Assembly (NCBI RefSeq): GCF_024171885.1
Contig: NZ_JAMTCP010000052.1
Coordinates: 1 to 42,838 of the forward strand
DNA: 42,838 bases
Direction: 5' to 3'
Source: Streptoalloteichus tenebrarius
GTDB taxonomy: Bacteria; Actinomycetota; Actinomycetes; Mycobacteriales; Pseudonocardiaceae
Shown: piece by piece, positions 19,301 to 26,240 of the stretch
How positions within the stretch are numbered: position 1 is the first letter of the stretch
How the letters are laid out: each line of letters starts with the position of its first letter
Made by a program: the position numbers and the translations under genes
The notes under the pieces: model-generated
What the model was told of the DNA's origin: nothing
The model's database searches: none
The model's input: the letters and a program-made list of their open reading frames with translations, nothing else

Positions 19301-20751
19301 TCGTGGTGGACGCCCACGGCACCCTCCACGCGTCGCTGCTGCGGTCCTGCACCGGGTGGCCGTCGGGGATCTGGATCGACCCGCCGAAGCGCACCACCCC
19401 GGACGGCTCTGGATTCCAGCTCCAGCACTGGACGCACGTCTTCGAGTACGCCCTCGTCTCCGGGGAGGGCGACTGGCGCGACGTGGACGTTCCCGGCGCG
19501 AGCGCCGCATACGCCCAGCCGCTGCTCGCGGTGCCGGTCCTCGACCAGGACCGGGCCGGGGAGCCGGCCCGGCTGGCCGACCACGGCTCGTTGCTCCGGG
19601 TCGAGCCGGCCGACAGGGTGTGGCTCGGCGCGTTGAAGGCCGCGGGCAACCCGCTCACCCGGTGCTCGGCCGAGCCCGCCGACCCGTCCACGAGCGTGGC
19701 GGTGCGCCTGGTGGAGACGCGCGGGGAGCCCACGACGGCCACCGTGACCTCGTCCGTGCTGCGCCTCGCCGACGCCGCGCGGGCCGACCTGCTCGAACAC
19801 CCCGGGATCCCGTTGCGCGCCAACGACGGCCTGACCGCGGAGCTGTCCGGCTACGAGATCGCCACGTTCGTGGCCAAGCCGGTGCCCACGACCGGACTCC
19901 TCGGGGAGGCCGGCGACCGGGACCACGGGCGTCTCCTCGCCCCCGAGGCGGAGGACGCCCAACCCCTCTACGCGCGGTACTGGCTGCACAACCGGGGTCC
20001 GGCTCCGCTCGGCGGGCTCCCCGCGTCCGTGCACGTGGAGCCGACGCGGGCCGAGGTCGCGCCTCGGGGAACGGTGACCATGGCGGTTTCCGTCGCCTCG
20101 GACCGCACGGACGGCGACCTGCGGGGCACCGTGCGGATCGTGACACCCCCGCACTGGGCGGCCGAGCCCGCCGAGTTCGACGTGACCCTCCCGCCGGGCG
20201 GGCACGTGACGGCGGACGTCCTGGTGCACGCGCCGCCCTCGGGGCACGGTGAACCCGTTCCCCGCCCGGGGTGGCACCCGGTGCGCGCGCGGCTCGCGCT
20301 CGTCGGGGACGACCTGCCGCCGAGCTGGTCCCAGGTGGTCGAGGACGTCGCGGTGGTCGGCGTCGCCGAGTGGGAACCGGGCGTCTTCGGGTTGGAGGGG
20401 ATGGTCGACGAGGCGGACCCCGTCTACGGGCGCCTGCTGCGGCTGGTGGGCGGCCCCGAGCCGGTGCGGGTCGCCGCCGGCGGCCGGGGCCGGCTCGCGG
20501 TCGTCGTCGGCACCGACGCCCACGCCCCGATCGCCGTGGAGGCCCGGCTGGTGAGCCCGTGGGGCACGTGGGAGGCGACCCCGACCGCCGCGCTCGGCGT
20601 CGAGGTGCCGGCCAGGGGCGAGGTGGAGATCGCCTTCGACGTCGCCCCGCCCCGCTGGGCGGACCCGGGGACGTGGTGGGCGCTGGTGAAGGTGGCGGGT
20701 GCGGGGCGCCTGCTGTACTCGCCGGCCGTACCCGTGGAGGTGACGAGGTGA
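16393..20751 (+). CDS. Alpha-mannosidase, glycoside hydrolase family 38
   Basis: The product is 1452 residues and hydrolyses alpha-mannosidic bonds with a Zn-dependent retaining mechanism. The catalytic GH38 motifs are present: H115-Y-D117-P-V-W (zinc ligands), the nucleophile region WQLD244-VFGHDP, and the zinc-ligand motif YGAHH472-DGITGSESDQ. The three-helix bundle and beta-sandwich domains follow. Near residues 1190-1280 there is a NEW3-like Ig domain (LHNRGPAPLGGLPASVHVEP). No signal peptide is seen, so it is probably cytoplasmic and acts on imported glycans. ATG 16393 (AGG 7 nt upstream) is preferred. ATG 16375 and 16387 are in-frame alternatives. It overlaps the next gene by 4 bp (GTGA) and forms an operon with a ROK kinase. 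Confidence 0.93.
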   Translation: MRLLAVEPTELFIGPESAPLQVVRVVVDGVEGVAGQAGPVCVHVTGRGLDTPAPVTVRAGGRTTVEVGVATGSHRPGSTVPARVVARAGDEEDSLDCDLVVAEPGWTMHMVSHFHYDPVWWNTQGAYTSDWDRLDFPASGRARHQMAGFDLVRAHLDLALREPEYRFVLAEVDYLKPYWDTHPADRAVLRRLLAEGRLEIMGGTYNEPNTNLTSPESTIRNFAHGTGFHRHVLGADPETAWQLDVFGHDPAFPGMAADAGLSNSSWARGPFHQWGPMELRDGVKGDPTRMQFRSEFEWLSPSGRGVLTHYMADHYSAGYWMDSSPTLEAAEEATYELFKGLRKVATTRHVLLPVGTDYSPPNKWVTRIHRDWNSRYTWPRFVCSLPRDFFAAVRAELAERGVAPAPQTRDMNPIYTGKDVSYIDTKQAQRATEDALLQAERFAVFAALLTGARYPDAAFAKAWAQLVYGAHHDGITGSESDQVYIDLVTGWREARDLAVGARDAALARLSSIVDTGPRAGTPVVVWNPLTRDRADLVTVRLGGRPPGGVMVVDGVGRELPCLVEHDGASVTFLAEDVPSLGWRTFRVLPSTSDHQGWSEVEGTEIRNEHYRLTVDPARGGGVCSLVELATGRELIATGRLGNELAVYQEYPAHPRFGEGPWHLLPRGPVTTSGSRPASSVRALRCAVGERVEVRGEVGPVRFTQRITLWRGVRRVECSTVVEEFTGSDELLRVRWPCPVPGGSPVSEVGDAVIGRGVGFPDVDTATHPWTLDNPAYTWFGLGSTARVRVNGAVRSLGVAEVVVPHRDEAAPLARDLVCALARSGVTATTGEAGGSRYGNLDVDSNLPDFRIALGGPARNAFTAEVIGRAGLAWHAELDRQLAETGRAVLWVPAEHALCAVWAPGADLTDARALPVLVVAARDEADLPAVVADLAADLDDHEIVVEQRGPVEEHGMEERTVALLNRGMPGFVVDAHGTLHASLLRSCTGWPSGIWIDPPKRTTPDGSGFQLQHWTHVFEYALVSGEGDWRDVDVPGASAAYAQPLLAVPVLDQDRAGEPARLADHGSLLRVEPADRVWLGALKAAGNPLTRCSAEPADPSTSVAVRLVETRGEPTTATVTSSVLRLADAARADLLEHPGIPLRANDGLTAELSGYEIATFVAKPVPTTGLLGEAGDRDHGRLLAPEAEDAQPLYARYWLHNRGPAPLGGLPASVHVEPTRAEVAPRGTVTMAVSVASDRTDGDLRGTVRIVTPPHWAAEPAEFDVTLPPGGHVTADVLVHAPPSGHGEPVPRPGWHPVRARLALVGDDLPPSWSQVVEDVAVVGVAEWEPGVFGLEGMVDEADPVYGRLLRLVGGPEPVRVAAGGRGRLAVVVGTDAHAPIAVEARLVSPWGTWEATPTAALGVEVPARGEVEIAFDVAPPRWADPGTWWALVKVAGAGRLLYSPAVPVEVTR

Positions 20752-21326
20752 CCCGGGTCGATCAGGTGACCGAGGTGGCCGCCTGGGTCGACGGCCGGCC
20801 CGTCCCCGTCTCGGCGGTGGACGACGCTGAGCGCGCGCTGCGCGGCGGACGGGCCGCCTCGGCGTTGCCCTCGCCGGGGACGAGCGAGGGCCGGCAGCTC
20901 CGCCGGTGGCTGGTGCAGGTGCTCTCCGCCGACCTCCTGGTGCGGTCCGAGGCGGAGCGCCGGGGCCTGTCCGCCGACGACGCGCCCCCGCTGGCCCAGC
21001 TCGCGCCCGCACGGCACCACCTGTTGGAGCTGGGCAGCGCCGCGGCGGCCCTGCTGGCGAGGAACGCCCTCGCCAGGGCGGTCTTCGTCGCGGTCACCGC
21101 CGCGGTCGACGTGCCCGAGGCCGAGGTCGTCGCCTACCGGGCCCGCAACCACGATGTGCCGGGGTCGACGTCGGAGGAGCGCGTCCGAAGCCACCTCCTC
21201 GGGGCGGCGCGCCGGCGCGCCTTCGTGGAGTGGCTCGACGTGGAGCGGGCCCACCGGGTCCGGCTCGCGCCCGGCTACGAACACCCCGGCGACCCGCGCC
21301 AGCCGGACAACACGCACCGGCACTAG
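20748..21326 (+). CDS. Conserved hypothetical protein in the mannosidase operon
   Basis: This is a 192-residue soluble protein starting at GTG inside the overlapping GTGA of the mannosidase stop. It begins with AAWVDGRPVPVSAVDDAERAL, reminiscent of the N-terminal segment of SurA/PpiC-type chaperone-isomerase proteins. An EGRQLRRWLVQVL helix and several Ala/Leu/Arg-rich helices follow. No peptidyl-prolyl isomerase domain or signal peptide is visible. I recall similar small actinobacterial proteins only as uncharacterised (DUF7158-like), and that identification is uncertain. Tight coupling to GH38 and ROK genes suggests a role in the same sugar pathway, which is inference. Confidence 0.7.
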   Translation: MTRVDQVTEVAAWVDGRPVPVSAVDDAERALRGGRAASALPSPGTSEGRQLRRWLVQVLSADLLVRSEAERRGLSADDAPPLAQLAPARHHLLELGSAAAALLARNALARAVFVAVTAAVDVPEAEVVAYRARNHDVPGSTSEERVRSHLLGAARRRAFVEWLDVERAHRVRLAPGYEHPGDPRQPDNTHRH

Positions 21327-21369
21327 GGTCCGTTCCCACGGGGCTGGCCGCCCCGGGAAGGGGGACCGC

Positions 21370-22275
21370 GTGAGCGACCTGGTGCTCGCGATCGACGTCG
21401 GTGGCACCAAGATCGCCGCTGGCGTGGTGGACGGTGACGGCAGCCTGCTGCGTGGCGCGGTCCGCGCCACGCCGGCCGACGACGCCGAGCAGGCGTGGGC
21501 CCAGGTGCGGTCGGCGGTCGACGAGGTGTTGGCCGGAACGCCCTCGGTGCGGGCCGTGGGCATCGGGTGCGCGGGGCCGGTCGACACCGGGCGCGGCACG
21601 GTCAGCCCGATCAACATCGGCGGCTGGCGCGACTTCCCGCTGCGCGCCCGCGTCGCCGACCTCGTGCCCGGTGTCCCGGTGCGCCTGGCGGGCGACGGGG
21701 TGTGCATCGCGCTGGGCGAGCACTGGCGGGGCGCCGGCCGGAGCAGCCAGCACCTGCTCGGCATGGTCGTCTCGACCGGGGTCGGCGGCGGGCTCGTGCT
21801 GGCCGGTCGCCCCTTCGGCGGGCGGACCGGCAACGCGGGGCACGTCGGGCACGTGGTGGTCGAGCCGGACGGGTTGCCCTGCACCTGCGGCGGCCGGGGG
21901 TGTGTGGAGACCGTCGCCAGCGGCCCCCACCTGGTGCGGTGGGCCCGTGAGCACGGGTGGCAGGCCCCGCCCGGCGCGGACGCCGCCGACCTCGCCGAGG
22001 CCGCCCGGTCCGGCGACGCGGTCGCGGCGGCGGCGTTCGAGCGGGGCGGCCGCGCGGTGGGCATGATGATCGCCGGGGTGGCGGCCGTCTGCGACCTGGA
22101 CCTGGTGGTGGTCGGCGGCGGGGTGGCCAAGGCGGGCCCGCTCCTGTTCGACCCGGTTCGTCGCGCGCTCGACACGCACGCCGGCCTGGGGTACCTGTCC
22201 GGCCTGCGGGTGGTGCCGGCGGAGCTGGGCGGCGAGGCTGGCCTGATCGGCGCGGCCGCGCTCCTGCGTCCCTGA
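21370..22275 (+). CDS. ROK-family sugar kinase
   Basis: This 301-residue kinase has the N-terminal phosphate loop AIDVGGTKIAAG (D9, G11-G-T-K14), the catalytic Asp109, and the ROK zinc site: H158 with the C171-T-C-G-G-R-G-C178-VE motif. STGVGGG (135-141) is the second phosphate-binding segment. The usual Asn before the catalytic Asp (NDxN) is Gly here. It would phosphorylate a hexose at O6; placement after an alpha-mannosidase makes mannose a reasonable guess (inference). GTG 21370 follows GGAAGGGGGA. The gap after the preceding gene is 43 bp, so it is probably the last gene of the operon. Confidence 0.92.
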   Translation: MSDLVLAIDVGGTKIAAGVVDGDGSLLRGAVRATPADDAEQAWAQVRSAVDEVLAGTPSVRAVGIGCAGPVDTGRGTVSPINIGGWRDFPLRARVADLVPGVPVRLAGDGVCIALGEHWRGAGRSSQHLLGMVVSTGVGGGLVLAGRPFGGRTGNAGHVGHVVVEPDGLPCTCGGRGCVETVASGPHLVRWAREHGWQAPPGADAADLAEAARSGDAVAAAAFERGGRAVGMMIAGVAAVCDLDLVVVGGGVAKAGPLLFDPVRRALDTHAGLGYLSGLRVVPAELGGEAGLIGAAALLRP

Positions 22276-22476
22276 GAACGCTCCAACCCGGCTCACCTGA
22301 GATGCCGTCCTCGCCCCAGGGCGCCGGTGCTCGACCGGGCGGAACACGGCCACGAGCCGCCGAACGTTGACGCGCAAGAACCTTCGACGCGCACCGCCCC
22401 CAAGTGGTGGGCAGTTCTCACCCCACCCGGTGAGATTCGCCGCCCGCCACTCGTCCGAGCGACCACAGGCCCCGAG

Positions 22477-22521
22477 TTCTGTCAGCCCTCCATGAGACGT
22501 TCGAAGTGGGGGGTCCCCCTA
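22477..22521 (+). repeat. Dispersed palindromic element, copy B
   Basis: TTCTGTCAG, 22 nt (including ATGAGACGTTCGAAGT), then GGGGGGTCCCCC at 22508-22519 and TA. It aligns with copy A at about 80% with one extra G in the palindrome, and shares the exact TGTCAG-to-G-run distance with copies A and C. Confidence 0.8.
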
Positions 22522-22579
22522 CTCAAGAGTTGTAGTAGGCGCACAGCGTTTTTGGTTGTGTTCCAACGGCGTGGCCGAT

Positions 22580-22606
22580 GGTGGGCCGGAAGAACACCGG
22601 CCCACC
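22580..22606 (-). terminator. Hairpin downstream of the AhpD-like gene
   Basis: GGTGGGCCGG pairs perfectly with 22597-22606 around a 7-nt loop, 40 bp beyond the minus-strand stop. There is no U-tract. Confidence 0.55.
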
Positions 22607-22646
22607 CCGCCACTCACCGGACGAGCAGGGGGCCGGCGAGTCCGGG

Positions 22647-23243
22647 TCAGCCGCGGGGGAGTCGGCCCATCAGGTGGAACTCCGGGTTGGGCCGCAGCGC
22701 CATGAGGTGGGCCAGCCGGTTCGACATCGCGAAGAACGCGGTGATCGCGCCGACCTGCCAGATCTCCTCGTCGTCCAGGCCAGCCGCCCTGGCCGCCTCC
22801 AGGTCGTCCTCGACCAGCGCGGCCGAGTCGCCGGCCAGGACGAGGGCGAGGTCGACGATGGCCCGCTCCCTCGGGGACAGCTCCACCGCCCACGGGTTGG
22901 TCGCCACGAGGTCGGCCAGGTGCGGGTCCTTGCTCCTGATCCGCAGCACCGCCCCGTGCGCCACGACGCAGTACGTGCAGTGGTTGGCCCCGGAGGTGGC
23001 GACCACGACCAGCTCGCGCTCGGCCTTGCTCAGTCCGCCCTCGGTGTCCATCAACGCGTCGTGGTAGTCCATGAACGCGCGCAGCTCGTCGGGCCGGTGG
23101 CCGAGGGCCCGGAAGATGTTGGGCACGAAACCGGACTTCTCGGCCACGGCGTCGACCCGGCGCCGGAGGTCCTCGGGCAGGGCCTCCGGCTCGACGACGC
23201 CGAAGCGGCTCACCGGGTCGGGGATCTCAGGGGAGGCGGACAT
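22647..23243 (-). CDS. Carboxymuconolactone decarboxylase/AhpD-like peroxidase-related protein
   Basis: This 198-residue all-helical protein has the AhpD-type redox motif C89-TYC92-VVAH96 within GANHCTYCVVAHG, and the sequence RERAIVDLALVLA typical of the peroxidase-related enzyme subfamily. Two Cys and the His form the proton-relay and disulfide site used in alkylhydroperoxidase activity. The substrate and electron donor are unknown. The start ATG 23243 is the first in frame. It is convergent with the ROK gene. The next gene upstream (23281-23820) is in the same direction with a 37-bp gap, so cotranscription is possible. Confidence 0.9.
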   Translation of the reverse strand: MSASPEIPDPVSRFGVVEPEALPEDLRRRVDAVAEKSGFVPNIFRALGHRPDELRAFMDYHDALMDTEGGLSKAERELVVVATSGANHCTYCVVAHGAVLRIRSKDPHLADLVATNPWAVELSPRERAIVDLALVLAGDSAALVEDDLEAARAAGLDDEEIWQVGAITAFFAMSNRLAHLMALRPNPEFHLMGRLPRG

Positions 23244-23280
23244 GTCCGCACGCTAGCCGGACGGGCCGGCCACGGCCAGG

Positions 23281-23820
23281 TCAGTTCGAGATCACGATCA
23301 GGAACGGGCCGGAGTGCCGGGCGAGCCCCTCCGGGGTCGCGCAGGTCGACGCGTCCTCCTCGCGGCTCAGCGGGAATCCGGCCTCCACCTGGTAGCCGGT
23401 GAAGTCGCCCCCGGTCACCGTTCCCTTCAGCGTCAACAACCGGACCCCCGACACGTCGCGCATCTCCGACTCGTCGGCCCTGAAGACCGTCTCGGTGTTG
23501 TCGCTCCACGTGAGCCTGCCCGCGAGGGCGGTCCGTCCGGTGGAGCAGGAGAGCAGCGCGGGCAGACCGTCGTTGCTGAGGCTGATCCTGCCCCTCCTGT
23601 GCGGGTCCGCCTCGACCGGGCACACGAACGTCCCGTCCCCGGTGACGCCCACCGGCCTCTCGGTGTCGTTCAGCCCGCCTGTGTAGAACAGGTGGATCGT
23701 TCCGGTGCAGCCGTGCCGGGCGGCGGCGTGTGTCGGGGTGGTGGGGACGGCGAGGGCGGCCAGCGCGGCCATCCCGGCGAGGGCCGTCCACCAGCTTCCG
23801 GCTCGTCGCAGACGCGTCAT
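23281..23820 (-). CDS. Small secreted protein of unknown function
   Basis: The 179-residue product has a classical signal peptide: MTRLRR, a hydrophobic stretch to about residue 26, and the cleavage region PTHAAA at about 31. The mature part is predicted beta-rich and has four Cys (in HGCTG, TFVCP, LLSCS and STCAT) that could form two disulfides. No domain is recognised. ATG 23820 is chosen because it creates the signal sequence; a much longer upstream open frame is a shadow of the symporter gene. The protein is likely exported, possibly cell-surface or extracellular. Function is unknown. Confidence 0.75.
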   Translation of the reverse strand: MTRLRRAGSWWTALAGMAALAALAVPTTPTHAAARHGCTGTIHLFYTGGLNDTERPVGVTGDGTFVCPVEADPHRRGRISLSNDGLPALLSCSTGRTALAGRLTWSDNTETVFRADESEMRDVSGVRLLTLKGTVTGGDFTGYQVEAGFPLSREEDASTCATPEGLARHSGPFLIVISN

Positions 23821-23948
23821 CACGCCCCCGCATCGGCAGGCGCGCCCCGGCCCCACAGCTCCTGTCACCTGAACGGGCCGGAACGCCGACGCCGGGTCCC
23901 CGTCGGCCAGGGACCCGGCGTCGGTGGCGGAACGGACGAGAGGCGACG

Positions 23949-25592
23949 TCAGTGCGCTCCCACCGGCTTGAGCCGGGGGTCGCCCTCGTCGGCGTGGTAG
24001 TCGCCGGGGTTGGTCTCGTCGGTGCCGTTGAAGACGCGGGTCCGGCGGAGCACCAGGGTGACCACGGCCGCGACCAGCAGGTTCGCCACCAGGGCCACGA
24101 AACCGACGTAGATCTGCACCTGCGAGCCGGCGAAGGGCCGCCAGCCGAGGACCGACAGCTCGCCCAGGGTCAGCGCCGAGCCGCCGAAGTGCGCCTTGCC
24201 GGCCGCCGGGTTCGGGATGCCGTAGAGCATCACGAAGCCCCACACCATGCCGACCACCCAGCCCGCGACCAGGCCCCACACGTGGAACCAGCGCGTGTAG
24301 AGCGAGATCGCCACGGCCGGCAGCGTCTGGAGGATGATCACGCCGCCGATGAGCTGGAGGTCGATGGAGAACTGCGGGTCGACGAACACGATGAAGGCGA
24401 TCGCGCCGAACTTCACGACCAGCGAGGCGAGCTTGGCCTGCTTCGCCTCCTGCGCCGGCGTGGCGTCCTTGCGGAAGTACTCCTTGTAGATGTTGCGGGT
24501 CCACAGGTTCGCCGCCGCGATCGACATGATCGCGGCCGGCACCAGGGCGCCGATGCCGATGGCGGCGAACGCGACACCGGCGAACCAGCCGGGGAACTGC
24601 TGGTCGAACAGCACCGGGACGATGGTGTTCGAGTCCGGCCGCCCGGTCGCCTGGTTGGTCAGCGGCGACGACTTGGCGCTGATCGCGACGTAGCCGAGCA
24701 GGGCCAGCATGCCGAGCAGCAGCGAGTACGCCGGCAGGGCCACCATGTTCCTCTTGATCACCCTGCGGCCCTTGGAGGCGAGGATGCCGGTCAACGAGTG
24801 CGGGTAGAGGAACAACGCCAGCGCGGAGCCGAGCGCGAGGGTCGCGTACTGGAGCTGGTTGTTGCCGTTGAGCAGGATGCCGTCGCTCGGGGTCTTGGTC
24901 GCGTCGAACTTGGCCTGCGCCTGGTCGAAGATCGTGTCCCATCCGCCGAGCTTGCTGGGCAGGTAGAACACGGCCACCAGGATCACGATGTAGATCAGCG
25001 TGTCCTTGACGAACGCGATCAGCGCCGGCGCGCGCAGGCCCGACTGGTACGTGTACAGCGCGAGGATCACGAAGGCGATGAACAGCGGCGCGTGGCCGAG
25101 GAACCCTGAGCCGTTGAAGCCCATGGTGCGCAGCACCGCCTCCAGCCCGACGAGCTGGAGCGCGATGTAGGGCATCGTGGCGATGATCCCGGTCAGGGCG
25201 ACGAGCAACGCCAGCAGCGACGAGCCGTAGCGGCCCCGCACGTAGTCGGCGGGGGTGACGTAGCCGTGCACGCGGGAGACCGACCACATCCGCAGCAACG
25301 GCAGGAAGACGATCGGGTAGAGGACCACCGTGTACGGCAGGGCGAAGAAGCCCATCGCCCCGGCGCCGAAGATCAGCGCCGGCACCGCGACGAACGTGTA
25401 CGCGGTGTAGAGGTCACCGCCGACGAGGAACCACGTGATCCAGGAGCCGAACTTGCGGCCGCCGAGGCCCCACTCGTCGAGGTGGTCGAGGCTCGCCCCC
25501 GACCGCCACCGGGCCGCGACGAAGCCCAGCACGGTGACGAGCAGGAACAGCGCGCCGAAGACGACGATCTCGGTCCACTGGAGGTCGTTCAC
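23949..25592 (-). CDS. Sodium:solute symporter (SSS family, MctP-like)
   Basis: This 547-residue protein has about 13 TM segments. It has the SSS core: an N-terminal helix, LGGRKFGSWITWFLVGGDLYTAYTFVAVPAL, VTPADYVRGRYGS, and GIGALVPAAIMSIAAANLWTRNIYKEY, a typical SSS signature. It resembles the monocarboxylate (MctP) / panthothenate-proline branch. Transport of a small carboxylate such as lactate or pyruvate, driven by Na+ or H+, is the likely role but not proven. The GTG start overlaps the DUF3311 stop in GTGA (25589-25592). The pairing with a DUF3311 protein is characteristic of this transporter branch. Confidence 0.92.
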   Translation of the reverse strand: MNDLQWTEIVVFGALFLLVTVLGFVAARWRSGASLDHLDEWGLGGRKFGSWITWFLVGGDLYTAYTFVAVPALIFGAGAMGFFALPYTVVLYPIVFLPLLRMWSVSRVHGYVTPADYVRGRYGSSLLALLVALTGIIATMPYIALQLVGLEAVLRTMGFNGSGFLGHAPLFIAFVILALYTYQSGLRAPALIAFVKDTLIYIVILVAVFYLPSKLGGWDTIFDQAQAKFDATKTPSDGILLNGNNQLQYATLALGSALALFLYPHSLTGILASKGRRVIKRNMVALPAYSLLLGMLALLGYVAISAKSSPLTNQATGRPDSNTIVPVLFDQQFPGWFAGVAFAAIGIGALVPAAIMSIAAANLWTRNIYKEYFRKDATPAQEAKQAKLASLVVKFGAIAFIVFVDPQFSIDLQLIGGVIILQTLPAVAISLYTRWFHVWGLVAGWVVGMVWGFVMLYGIPNPAAGKAHFGGSALTLGELSVLGWRPFAGSQVQIYVGFVALVANLLVAAVVTLVLRRTRVFNGTDETNPGDYHADEGDPRLKPVGAH

Positions 25593-25903
25593 CGGCGGTC
25601 GCTCCCGTTCCCGTCGTGCTGGGTGGCGCTGTCGAGGTCGTCGACCGACAGCCGGTCGGGCTGGTCGGTCCGCACGGGTTCGTCCCTGGTCCTGACGTAG
25701 ACCAGCCCGACGCACAGGACGCCGAGGGGCACGAACAGGAACTGGAACCAGTAGAAGAACGGCAGCCCGAACAGCCGGGGCTGGTCCTGGTTGAACATGG
25801 CCGTGACCAGCATCAGCAGCGGCACCAGGAGCAGCAGGTTCCAGGCGTTCCAGCGCAGCCCGTTGCCGCCGTGGTCGGCGCGTGGCGGCGAACCAGTGGA
25901 CAT
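25589..25903 (-). CDS. DUF3311 small membrane protein, symporter partner
   Basis: The 104-residue product has two TM helices (about 20-38 and 50-70) separated by NQDQPRLFGLPFFYWFQ, which is the DUF3311 signature region. A charged cytoplasmic tail follows. Small proteins of this family are encoded directly upstream of SSS symporters and are presumed accessory subunits. The stop codon overlaps the symporter start by 4 bp, giving translational coupling. The start ATG 25903 follows a GAGGGAGA RBS. Confidence 0.9.
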   Translation of the reverse strand: MSTGSPPRADHGGNGLRWNAWNLLLLVPLLMLVTAMFNQDQPRLFGLPFFYWFQFLFVPLGVLCVGLVYVRTRDEPVRTDQPDRLSVDDLDSATQHDGNGSDRR

Positions 25904-25974
25904 CGGTCTCCCTCTCGGTGGCGACCCTGGCCGGGGGACGCCCGGCCGACCCCGCCGGGGCGGGTGTGTCGCGG

Positions 25975-26003
25975 ATGTTAGGCCGACATGTTGGCCACGT
26001 CAC
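25975..26003 (-). promoter_or_regulatory. Candidate promoter of the DUF3311-symporter operon
   Basis: On the minus strand, GTGACG (26003-25998), 17 bp, and TAACAT (25980-25975) form a good -35/-10 pair about 75 bp before the DUF3311 start. A palindrome, CCACATGTGG, lies further upstream near 26050 and could bind a regulator. This is prediction by eye. Confidence 0.45.
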
Positions 26004-26172
26004 CTGTTCGGGTGGATGAGAACCCCCGGGTGGTGCCCAAATTGTGACCACATGTGTCCACGATTCGGGAGAACAGGACTCAATTCACCCGTCTTCCGTA
26101 TCGGCTGTCCCCCGAGAGCAGTCACAGAGCACCCGACGCAGAGACCGTCCGATCTCCCTCCGGTCAGGACGC

Positions 26173-26212
26173 GAACGCGCCGGCCGTCACCCGTGTGACG
26201 ACCGGCGCGTTC
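26173..26212 (-). terminator. Hairpin downstream of the M4 protease gene
   Basis: An 18-bp stem with one mismatch (26173-26190 with 26195-26212) and CCGT loop lies 28 bp beyond the protease stop. It may also insulate the upstream end of the symporter operon, which points the same way. Confidence 0.7.
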
Positions 26213-26240
26213 ACCCCTCGACCACGGCTCGCGCCCTGGC

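Larger units (their letters stand above)
22276..22646. other. Convergent intergenic region with element copy B
   Basis: No gene is supported between the ROK kinase and the AhpD-like gene. The region holds element copy B (22477-22521). This is followed by a bulged hairpin, CTACTCAA/TTG-t-AGTAG (22519-22538), with a T5 run 10 nt later, and by a 10-bp G+C-rich hairpin nearer the AhpD-like stop. Confidence 0.6.

Noticed and set aside
16381-21012. 1543-codon open frame on the minus strand
   Set aside because: It lies wholly antisense to the GH38 gene and its neighbour, is Arg/Pro/Gly/His-rich and has no domain. It is an open shadow caused by high third-position G+C.
26041-26062. CRP-type site near TGTGACCACATGTG
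   Set aside because: Only one half-site fits; the second arm does not match TCACA at the right distance.
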